NCBI GenBank assembly: GCA_002633005.1
Contig: NMRA01000090.1
Span: 236,752-300,751 of the forward strand
Direction: 5' to 3'
Length of the DNA stretch: 64,000 nucleotides
Source: Phoronis australis
Lineage: Eukaryota > Phoronida > Phoronidae
A model generated the notes under the pieces. That model saw nothing but the letters and a program-made list of their open reading frames with translations. It was not told the origin of the DNA and did not search any database. The number at the start of each line of letters is the position of its first letter. Positions within the stretch are counted from its first letter, which is position 1. Of this stretch, positions 1 to 10,800 are shown in pieces. The position numbers and the translations under genes are program-made.

Positions 1-358
1 AAAAAAAAAACATTTTGAATCCAGAGTTGTCCATGATTAAAGTAAAACACGATGATATCTAATTGCAAGTTTTCGCCTTCTTTTATAACCTTCAAGCAAA
101 TGCCAAAACTAGATTTTAGTCCTTTTTTTGAAACAGACTACTTTAATAATCAAAACCTTGGAATTGAGTTACCATCCTGTTTTTCTTTATTCATAGTCTG
201 CATTCTTTTCAAAGTACATGCATCTTTTGAGATCAGCTTTATTTGTTGTGGCTTTTAGTTTTACTGATCCATTTATAACTAAATCTTTCACGGAAAAACA
301 ACAGATTTTAAACACTTGAGAACTACGGTGATTGTGAAAAAAGATTGTTATTGTTCAG

Positions 359-403
359 GCCCTGCGAAAGCGTCGTGAATTATTAGACATCAAAATTCTC
401 AAG
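359..403 (+). CDS. Possible upstream exon of the MAGUK gene (low support)
   Basis: A 45-nt open segment lies between a CAG acceptor and a GTAACT donor and would read ALRKRRELLDIKILK. Its charge pattern would suit the linker before PDZ. It would be phase 0 at both ends, but the next recognised exon (1799) needs a preceding exon ending in phase 1. At least one exon carrying the start of PDZ would therefore be missing between them. No homology is recognised, so it may be chance. Confidence 0.2.
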
Positions 404-1032
404 GTAACTTACCTTTTTATAAGACCAGCTTTAACCTTCATGATGTGTTTGTCGTCAAAGCAGCCGTCCTCAAAATGGTCGGAGCATATTTCGGCTCCGA
501 CAGAGGGCTGACTCGACAGTCATTTTCAAAAGACAAGCAGAGCACACGTAAACCTGCCATTACGGAGCCAGATGCTTGTCTTTTTAGAATTTAAATGGGC
601 TCATGCCTTCCACCTGGGTGGTGTTAAAATAGTTAGCACACACACACACACCGATGCACCATGGCTAAAACACGCCAAGGTTGAACGGTCTTTGTTCTTC
701 GTGTACTGTGATATAATAGCAGTGAACTGCATTGTGGGATGTGATCTGGTTTGTGTTCCCCAACACCATGTCACGGTGTCAAAGGTCAACTTTTCGCGCG
801 TTTTCTTATTTTCACTTTTTTTAAATAACTAAAGATACAATAATACGATGATTTGAATAAAATAAAAAGTCAATTTGGTTGTAATAACAGTCACCACTGT
901 TGAGAAAGTGAATTGCTAGCAATTACTTTTTCACTTCATTAGCTTAGATCTACATGAATACAAAAGGTGTGTTTATAGGCATTATAAAATTTGTTTGGGG
1001 CATTGGGAATCTCAGTGGTGACTATTGCGAGG

Positions 1033-1482
1033 GGCCTTTCATATTAAGGAGTTGCAGTCCTGGTTAAGTTTGCACTAAACAGGTGAATTTATAGCAGAGC
1101 ATCAATGCTGCTGTGCAGTATGAACGGTCAACTTAGGTCCCATCCGAAGTTATCGGCGCCAGGTGCCATCGCTTTCGTCAACAATTAAAGGGTAGTGTAG
1201 TCACTTTGCTTGAAATTCAAGTAGTGATTATTCAATGAATAATCACTACTTGAATTAAAAATAAGTTTTATGCCAATTAGCACATGTAAATATTCTCAAA
1301 TTGTCACATTTAAAAAAATCATAGTGTAGCGTTACCTTGTGATTACTTCGATGACAACAGAGTCACCTAGTGTCTACTTCAAAGTCTGTTAACTACTGAA
1401 GCCAGTATGAACGGTTTAGTTAACTTCACAGTTTACGTCATCGTTTCACTCTGACAGGACTTAAGTCAGTATGAATAGGCCT
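1033..1482 (-). mobile_element. MITE family A, copy 1
   Basis: About 450 bp that match, in reverse complement, the block at 18477-18964. Shared stretches include 1100-1210 against 18715-18830 and 1395-1480 against 18478-18540. The ends carry imperfect inverted repeats of the type GGCCTWTTCATACTGAC. No coding capacity is seen, so it is a non-autonomous DNA transposon. No clear target-site duplication could be fixed. Confidence 0.65.
1215..1255. repeat. Perfect 20-bp-arm palindrome inside MITE copy 1
   Basis: The arms 1215-1234 and 1236-1255 are exact reverse complements separated by one base. The homologous part of copy 2 (around 18690) has only a single, unpaired version of the GTGATTATTC motif. 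The palindrome therefore arose by a local inverted duplication in this copy. Confidence 0.9.
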
Positions 1483-1798
1483 TAAGGGAGAAATTGTCCA
1501 TATGGTTGGACGATATGAACAAAATGGAATAAAGATTGTTAACAACCACAAGTATCCTGTATTTGACCAATTGTTGTGAATGATTACAATTTCTGAATAG
1601 GTTGTCTGATATGCCCATTATTGGTGTGATATTGTATATTGTAACTTAAACATAAGTTATGTTCTTTACCTGATTTCAAGTGCGACAGCCTATAAAATTA
1701 GTCTAAAAGCGGTTACAATTTTAGGTTACATTCTGCATATTTTAAAATGGTATGGAGGTGACCTATCTTTCAAAAATCTCTGGTATTGACCTTTATAG

Positions 1799-1884
1799 GT
1801 TTGATTCACATTGGAGATGTTGTCCATGAGGTAAACGGGGTATGTGTCCGAGGGCGGCAGCCGGATGATATCGTGGACTTGTTG
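1799..1884 (+). CDS. MPP7: MPP7-like exon: PDZ domain, second half
   Basis: After the acceptor ATAG, the exon has two bases (phase 1 entry) and 28 codons, then donor GTAAGC. It reads [18 protein letters not shown] followed by [10 protein letters not shown], the conserved IGD..xEVNG strand/helix block of p55-family PDZ domains. It ends in phase 0, matching the next exon at 4152. Confidence 0.9.
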
Positions 1885-4800
1885 GTAAGCATTCCACTTT
1901 TTTCTTTTACAATGATGAAAATGTGTTGTTGGTCATTATAAAATGTCTTTCCATTAAATAGTGGTTTCTCATTGTTATTAAAGCAATGGAGTACCTTATG
2001 GTCACATGAGAATGTTTCAAACAATTCAACGTTTGTTTTTTTAAGGTTTGTATTCATACAAATGTTAAGGAATCATTCAGGGCAACGACTTTGTCCATTT
2101 TACATGGAGTCATTTTTATTAAATATTTTGCTGGAAAATTTGGGACAGCTTAGAACAATAAATAATTAATTATCGCCCAATATTCAGGTTTTCAAAACTT
2201 GAAAATGTCAATTTTGATCATATAGAAACCTTTCAGTTTTCAGTAAAATTTAAGTTTTTTCTATATCAAAAACTTAGGGTTTGTGAAAAACTTAAGAAAT
2301 TCAGTAACCCTTAAGTTTTTATCATTGGAAAAATTTGAATTTTGGTAAAGCTTTAAAGTCGGGAAAACTAAATTTCGAATATGGAAAAAACTTAGTTTTG
2401 CAAAAAATTAAATGATCAGAAAAACTTAACTTTTGATTGTACAAATAAGTTTTCAAAAAATGTCAGTTAGTGTTTGAAGCTTAAGTTTATTTGTAAAAAG
2501 GTAAGGTTCATACTTAGAAAAATGGAGTTTTCTGAGGAGTTTATTAATACCCCGTCGCACCACAGGTGCGGTCTCACTGCGGTGCTTGTATGGCATAAAC
2601 CGCAGTGGCACTGTCATGATCGCCGTGGTTCAGCAGTCACTATCTATGCTACTTTGAATGCGCAATATCCGGTGGGTAGACATGGCTGTATTGTGTATGG
2701 GGACCTAAACAAAAAACATTTCTCATCCTATCATGGATAAAACCCGGACATGTCGGGAGTTTTTAGCCATGACATTTGCAAAGTTGATGTCGGGTGTGCA
2801 AGTTCGTTGCTGGAGTCGAGCAGCATACTCTTATTGAAACCAATCGAAACCAGAAAAACAAGTCAGTCGTGCTTCAATGAAAAATTGCAGCCTCCACTGT
2901 ATTTCCCATTTGTGTTTCCATCAGAAATTTTCGCTGTGCAGGATTCGGTGATTCTTTTCTTAGATAAAACGCGAAACAGGGGCACACAACAAGACACACT
3001 ACCAGAAGATGAGAAGACGCCTGCAAACTACGTAAACAAAACAAAATTAGCTAGGTGAACTGTGAGATTGTTTTATGGATGGATTTGATGTTTTCTTTGG
3101 CCATTTTTAGTGTTTCCAAGTCTGTTATTTGGGGTCTCTATTGGCCGATCCACTCTAAGAATGTTCATAAAATTAGATTTATGTGTTTCTGCTACGAAAA
3201 GGACATCTTACAAGAATTTTTGGATTGCTCGAACTTGTGTGGCACCTCGTGGAAGCAGCTTTTTTGTGTCCACAGCTGTATCTTCTGAATCCCTTGCAGG
3301 AACTTTTTCAATTTTGACAAGTTTGTTTTTATGAATGTGACTACAGATGGCTACGACTTTCGCACGGATCTGACTTCCATGGCGCTTTCAGGTGACAACT
3401 TTATTCTTTTACGGTTTGCTCTCTTAATGAAGTTCCTTCATGGATTTTCAAGAAATTTAGCAAATATATTTCCATTAAAGTGGCGATGACACCTTTCCAT
3501 TTTTGGATGAATTCGATGTATTGTACACCACCTGATGGCCATTTGTAGTATTTTGTGCTGTTTTTTAATGTTTGCCTTTCTCTCTGAGAAACCACTCTAA
3601 GGATCATTATTAAAATTGGGGTTTTTGTACCTAGTAGGAAGCGCTGAGGTGTATATGATTTTGGATGGCTCTGATTTTCTGTAATTGTGTTTTGGGAAAG
3701 AGTGAAATTTCCACAGAAGCTCCCAAACAAAAGAGTGTCTTTTGATGATTGTGCTTACTTATTACCAGGGTGGGGTTTCATCTTGCAAACGGGTGAGTAT
3801 CCTAATTTCCCAGTGGCACACCCCCTCAAAAATTGTGGAATACCCCCTCTTGCAACAGTTGATTCCACTGCTGAGCAGGATTTCAACTTATCCTAGTTGC
3901 TTGCTGGTTCAATTTTCATTTCATTCATGGGAGCTTATAATATTACATGTATAGTGTATGAAAAGGTATGTTCTGAAAGGATCCAGACAAGTGCCTAAGG
4001 CAGTGACTGACTAGAGCTACACTGGTCTTGCTATTGTTCAAACACTGAATGGATGGATATAATGCCAACAGTCCACTTTATTCAGTGTATATTTGAACAC
4101 CTGGTAAGTAACAGCTAATTATCAAGCTATAGATATCTCTTGATGTTGTAGAATAAAGCAAATGGACCAATCACCTTGAAGCTACTTCCGAGTGTTTTTG
4201 ACAGCAAAGGTTTAAAAGAGGGAAAGGTGAGATAATTTTGAGATATATAGTCTACCATGTGTCAAATGCATAGTACAAAGATGCATACATTACAGTTAAT
4301 GCTGAATTGTCTGAATTACTAATAAAGGACGTGTTACTCAAAAACACTGTTTCGTTCAGGTTGACTGTTTGATGGACGCAAGATAATTAAGAAATTGATT
4401 AGAGATTCATCTTATTGATTCTTTGTTGTGTACTCTTAATTGTTACATATATTAAAAAAATGAAATTGAATGTGAACGGCTCCTGGTAGCCTTCAGGTCA
4501 TCGGTGTTCAAATATGAGTTTGTTTTTGGAACACTGAGTGGTACAGTTTTATTGTGTCATCTGCCATTGAATGGTCATCTGAGAATTTCGGAGTGCCTGG
4601 TTGGCCCCCTTTGATGGAGCCCTTCCATTCAACTACGAGGAAATAAGCCCCTTTAATGACCTAGAAACTAACGCTGTATAATTAAACCATTATTGGATAT
4701 GTGAGTAGCAATAATCTCACTGACAATTCGATGAAGGTTTTGTGAACTGAGGATATTTTGGAATTTCCAGGGTCCTCAAAACAGCACAATGTGTATAAGT

Positions 4801-7800
4801 GGAATGCTTACACATATGTCAAAAACATCTTTTGTTCATCCACAGTGTTGCTCAGCTGTACTTTTTTTGACAGTAAAAAGGATGTCAAATGTAATTTTTT
4901 CTTCAACAAAGGACTACTGTTATCTAAAAGTTCATTTTAGCAGCATAGGAATAATGGCCAAAATATCCTGACGTCATCCTTACAGGAGAACATTCTTCAA
5001 GTGAGTGGGAGTTGACAAGAATGTTATTTTGTTTTGAAAATAGACAAAAACATTTTTGGTATGGTCTATGTGAACATAAATTCAAGATATGGCCGTAATT
5101 GCATGTATTCATGCCCATGCACTTGTGGCGGGATGGGCCACTCGCTTATGTATAAAGCTGTGCCTTTATCGGGTATTGGCCATATGTGCCTACATGCAAA
5201 ACGCTCGATTAGTATATACTCCAAGAAGCAAGTTTTTGAATATTGTTTAGCCAAAACTTGTCTAACTTATCGGTTATAAAATTGTAGATGTTGACGTTAT
5301 GTATTGAACTTAACCGCTGTAAACCCGCCACTGGTTGGTCAAAAAATAAATTTTGATCACATTCTGTTTTTGTTCATTACTTAGATGAGGAATGATTTCA
5401 TGGCTAAGGAAGAACTGACAATTCAGTGGTGCATGAGACCAATGCTCATCACATAAGACAACACCTTACAAGACAACTTAATAGAGCCTGATCTCGGTCA
5501 GTAATGAACTGTCAGTTATTCTGAAGCCCAGATATTGTCTCTAGTAAGGAAATAGTTGCAACTTTCGTACGTGAAAAGTTATACCTAAGGCAGAATTTTT
5601 AAATTCACTTAGTAGACCACAACTGTCCTTATTTAGACAGGAAGTGATTTCTGTGATTGCAAAGGAACTGTTCATTATTCCTTAGCCCATGAAACGACTC
5701 GCTGTGACATGCCAACTCTTGAGCCTGCTCTTGAAACGACTCGCTGTGACATGCCAACTCTTGAGCCTGCTCTTGAAATGACTTGCTGTGACATGCCAAC
5801 TCTTGAGCCTGCTCTTGAAACGACTCGCTGTGACATGCCAACTCTTGAGCCTGCTCTTGAAATGACTTGCTGTGACATGCCAACTCTTGAGCCTGCTCTT
5901 AAAACGACTTGCTGTGACATGCCAACTCTTGAGCCTGCTCTTGAAATGACTTGCTGTGACATGCCAACTCTTGAGCCTGCTCTTAAAACGACTTGCTGTG
6001 ACATGCCAACTCTTGAGCCTGCTCTTGAAATGACTTGCTGCGACATGCCAAATCTTGAGCCTGCTCTTGACTGATAAGTTCTTTTGAAGCCTTGAAATAA
6101 CTTCTGATTTTTCAAAGGTAGAATTTGACACTAATTTCAGAAGGCAAGTGGACTCAACAACAGTTTGTTTTGTGTGATAGATTATCACAAATATCTCTAC
6201 TTTCAACTCCTAACGACAGCAATTTCTAAATCCAGATATCAATCTAGTACATTGTTAAGCATTTGTGCAGTCTTTTTTGGTCCTGCGTAACAACTTGTAC
6301 GCCTGTTACCTATCACTGCGAATGCCATGACTGGGAGATGCTGGTCAGCAAACCACCGCACACCATTTTTGAATGATTTTTGTCCAATTCCTTCTGGCAA
6401 AATGATCCTTGAGCCTAACTTTTCATAAGAAATTCAATTTCATAAGTCAAACGTTTAGAAGATGTCTTAAGTGCCATTTACAGTACAAAAGTTGACACGG
6501 ATCAGCTGACACAGAACGAATTGTTCCAGTGTGTAAACGGCACTGACATAGAACAAATGGACACTGTAGTGACTTGCCACCTGTTTGGTAGGTAGAGCAA
6601 TTTGCGCTCGAACATCTTGCTCCGTGTCAATTATATGTCTAAATGCATAACTGGGCCAAGGTGGAAAGGATCATCTCTACTGCGCTTGCCTAATGACTTA
6701 CGTACGGGTTTTTTGTCTCTGCAACTCTCGTCATTTGTAAACCTGCGCATGTACGATCCAGTCTCTCCAGCCTGTAATTTCCTTCTTACCACAATTAGTG
6801 AGTCGTGTGTGTAAACGGACGCTTGATACCGATCAACTAGCTCTGTGTCAGTTGCGCCGGGCCAAAAGTTGATGTCTGAACGGGACTTTAAGTTTTATTG
6901 TATGGTATTTCTTAGCCAGTGTTAATACAGCTGTAAGGTCTTGTGCAGTAATTGTACTCCTTCACAAAAGAAACTTAGATCAATGCTCATGATGACACCA
7001 GCTGTTTTGTAGTAATCTATTGACAAAGAAGGCCTCATGAAATGGGCAAAGTATCTTGTGCAGGTTCATAGCTGCTTTAACTAATATTAAGTTAAACAAT
7101 GGACAAAATACAAAAGTAACACCAAATTTAAGACACACGTGTGCAATACATAGTCACCTGTGCCTATGAGTGAAGGTTTGGCGCATGAACCTATATGAAA
7201 AACACTAGAGTAAAACAATTCAAATCAAAAAGAAATTAATTTCTGGACTTACTTTATATAAATGATAATGTAGTATCCTCATCTCGGAGTCTTCTACGGA
7301 TCATCTTAACATACATTCAGTTACTTGTCGTAAAACAATTTCATTGGACAGAAATTGCACTGTTTTGATCATTAAGGTACATGGACTTTATTTATGTGTT
7401 TATAAGGTGAAATAGGAATAAGTGGCGAATGTATCTCATTTGAACAGGGGAAGTAGGACAAATCAACATCTTGTTGGATAATCTGGTACACGGGCTTGTA
7501 GTTTTTCTTCTGATAATGCAGCATGATGCCTTACTACTGGATATTTAAGCAGGTTAGCTCCTATTGAGATTTGGATCCCTTAGGTAATTGTGGGCCTCTC
7601 TGAAATTCCTGCTCACCTCTTCCCCTAATTCTATACACGCATCCTTCAGTTACACAAAATGGAGACTTCCCAATGCTGATCTTTAAATTACTATCCTTGA
7701 AGAGATGAATATGGTTGTATGTAAGTCCCCAGATTTAATTTGAATGTTGCACATTGGGGTACATGATTTTGTTAGTCAATATGAACTGTGATATGTGACT

Positions 7801-10800
7801 CATATCTTATTGCCCTTGTGGTGTTTCATCTGCAGACCCGTGTCCGTGCCCACTTCAGCTACGACCCTCATGATGACCCAGACATTCCCTGCAAAGAAGC
7901 TGGTCTTGCATTCTGCAAAGGTGATGTTCTACACATCGTTAATGCAGGTGATGCCAACTGGTGGCAGGCCCGAATGGAAGGGAATCGTTATCTCAGAGCA
8001 GGGCTGGTGCCTGGCAAACTGTTGCAAGAAAGGTAGTTGTTACAAGTAGGAAGAGTAATGTTAATACAGTGCTATTGGTGATGGGATAATGGATTTTAAA
8101 GGTATTGGTGATAGAGCAAGCGTACTAAAGCTAACAAGGATTATGGTGTAACTTAACCTAGGTTGTATGCTTGTGCGCTGATGACCGACTCAGACTACAG
8201 CCATCATGTTGTCATTGACTGATTAATGATTGTGGTGATGGGTGATGATGGTGGTGTTATAGGTAATGGCAGTGATGATGGATGTGATGGTGGATGTGAT
8301 GGTGATGGATGATGATGGTTATGATGATGACAGTGGTGGTGTTGGTGGTGATAGTGATGACGACGATGAAAGGTATGTTGTGTTTACTGTAGAGATGTCC
8401 CTCTAAAAACAGTTGAGAAAAAGCAGAGATTGTAGTACTGGTCGAGCATGGGAAGTGAAAGTGAGTTGACATCTCCATTGTTCCCGTTGTTAACGGTATA
8501 ATAAAGATGATGACAAGCATTTATCGGTAACGGTTGGTAACACCCAAGGTACTATATCCATGCAATCTGTGTTGTTATATCCAACAATGATGCAACAAAG
8601 GACAAAAATGTTACAACCGATAGGCCATAACCATGCGACTAGTTTCCATGGACAGTAGTGGAGTTTGCCTCAGTGTGTATATATTGTCGTTCGAAAGCCA
8701 GGATTTAGCCATTAAAACAAGATTTCTGTGGCCTTATTTTTAAATTGTAGGAAAAATTGTAGTTATCAGCCACTGACTAGTGAAACTACTGGAGGGTGGT
8801 AAATGGGTATCCCCCACCTTGTCGCTGGATGACTGGTGCTCTCGTGGACTTAATTGTACCAAAAAAGTTTTTACTTTTGGAAAATATTATTTGTCGCAAT
8901 GTCTCAGGAACCTTTTGATTTTTGTGCGCTTGTCAATACATATTTGGTTGCATATTGTCATTTAGCATCTGCTGTTATACCTCCAAAAACCCGTGGAAGA
9001 TTTTCAAGAAAGTTGACAGGTGTGTGGACGCAACAACAAATGATGGTGACTTTCAGGCAGATCTGACTACTCTTATGCTCTGTACTGGCAATCTTTGTGA
9101 TGAATGTCATCCGTGACTTGTTTATTTACTTTAGGAGAGAAGCAGCCCGCNCTGAAGAACAGTACAGGAAATGGTAGTCTGAGTCGCGATCGAGGTAATA
9201 GTCTGAAGAATGCCATAACATCACAACTAACACGTACGTCCAACACTGCAAGCCTAGTCGTTGTCATGTGTACTAATTCTTGCTATCCTGTAGGTAAAAG
9301 AATTCAGATTTAAGTTCTTGTGCGTGATGTAAAAGATTTCCAGGTTTTTTATGCTCTCACATATTTATATATGCCGTCATCTCTGTCCGTCCGGCCAGCT
9401 GTTTGACTGCCGTATGGTGTCGACTGCTGTATCTTCAAAACCCCTTGATGTACGTTCATGAAAATTTGCAGATTTATTCCTGTCATGGATGGAACAGCGT
9501 GAGCCAATGTTTGGATGGATATGGCTGTCAGCAATTTACACAGTCGTGTGTAAATTGCTTGCAGTACATATGAAAGCTTTTGTACCATCACCCATTGGCT
9601 ATGCTTGTTCGCATGGGTATTGTTGGAAAAATCTTTGGGAAAAAGACGACTATTCAGATGTGTTAGAAACAGTATGTTGGTTTCTAGTTCTTTCTCTGTT
9701 TAGTTTTGTTGCTGACCACTTCACATTTTTGTGTGTTTCAGCCGGCTTAGTTAGCCCGCGACTGCTAAAGAAACCTAAAAAGGCCAAGAAGATCATGTAC
9801 CAGGCACAAAACAGAGAAGGTAGAATGTGTAGCTAGTGACAAATGTTGGCAGACTCGAGTGAAGCACTGCAATAATGCCCAAGACTACTGTGTATGTCCA
9901 ACTGAAACCAAATGATCACAACCATCAGAATTGTCTAACTGAAATACTTGTATAAGCTTGGTGTTCCATAGCAATTGAAAACATTGCTGCCATAGCTATA
10001 ATTATTTAGCATCTACCTCCAATGGGACCTTATGACTTTGATACTACATTCTGCAGTTATTCAAAGTTTTTTTTGTTCTTTTTGTTTTGCATTCAGGCAC
10101 ATGCACCTAAGCTTCACATAAGAATCGAGACAACCATTCACAGCATTAGTCATCCTCCATTGTAACTAGTGTGAAAAATCGTCTGATGTTGCTGCTCATT
10201 TTCCCATGGTGTATGGTATACAGTGGCGGATCTAGGATATCACAAGGGGGGAGGCTCAACATTTTGTCTGTAAACATTTGCACAAAGCACAATTGTGGAT
10301 GCGCATAGCACCCAATGGGGGGAGGTCGCCCAGGAAATTTTTGTGTTTTTTCTTCTAAAAATCGAGCATTGTCCTTGAATCCTGAAGTATTATCCAAGAA
10401 AAAAAGGCAAAAAAAAACAAAAAAAAGAAACGGAGAAAGTGTCAAACAGGAAAAGTGCAAGTGAGTCCCACAGACTCGAACTCATGACCTGACGGATAGC
10501 GCGCGCGTGCATTACCACTGCACCACCACGATTTCACACCTAATTAAGAGACCTACTTGTTTATGGTCCACAGCGTTTGCGTGCGAAACCTTCTTTTTGT
10601 AATATTTATTACACTTTTTATATTTTGTGCAATCAGTTCGTAACAAATTTGTTGTATTTAAAAAAGTCTTCAATTGCCCAAAAAACCAAATCCGTTATTT
10701 TGTGTTGACATTAATGAAGCGATTGCTTTGGAAATCGTCTGAAGGTTTGACAAAGAGAGAATTATGAGTTTCTGAGTGATTCGCTAAGGCTTCGATTAAA

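Larger units (their letters stand above)
1..1798. other. Upstream intronic or 5' region without a confirmed exon
   Basis: The region is AT-rich. Apart from the weak candidate at 359-403 and a MITE copy at 1033-1482, I see no coding signal on either strand. The PDZ carboxylate-binding GLGF-like loop exon expected here was searched for by eye in all plus frames and not found. Confidence 0.5.
4227..7835. other. Intron containing a minisatellite and a TTAA-flanked MITE
   Basis: No exon is recognised between PDZ and SH3. The stretch includes the 42-bp minisatellite (5688-6073) and a TIR element (6471-6887). The remainder is AT-rich with no other structure I can support. Confidence 0.6.

Noticed and set aside
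2474-3058. Two frames of 88 and 102 codons
   Set aside because: No recognisable domain, no splice support, and they lie in an intron of the MAGUK gene.
5688-6073. CRISPR array
   Set aside because: The units are directly contiguous with no unique spacers, and the genome is eukaryotic.
5629-6206. Long open frames over the 42-bp repeat on both strands
   Set aside because: They arise because the unit length is a multiple of three and lacks stops. They lie within an intron and show no protein family.
8257-8520. His/Ile/Thr-rich minus-strand frame
   Set aside because: Composition artefact of the GATG/GGTG tract.
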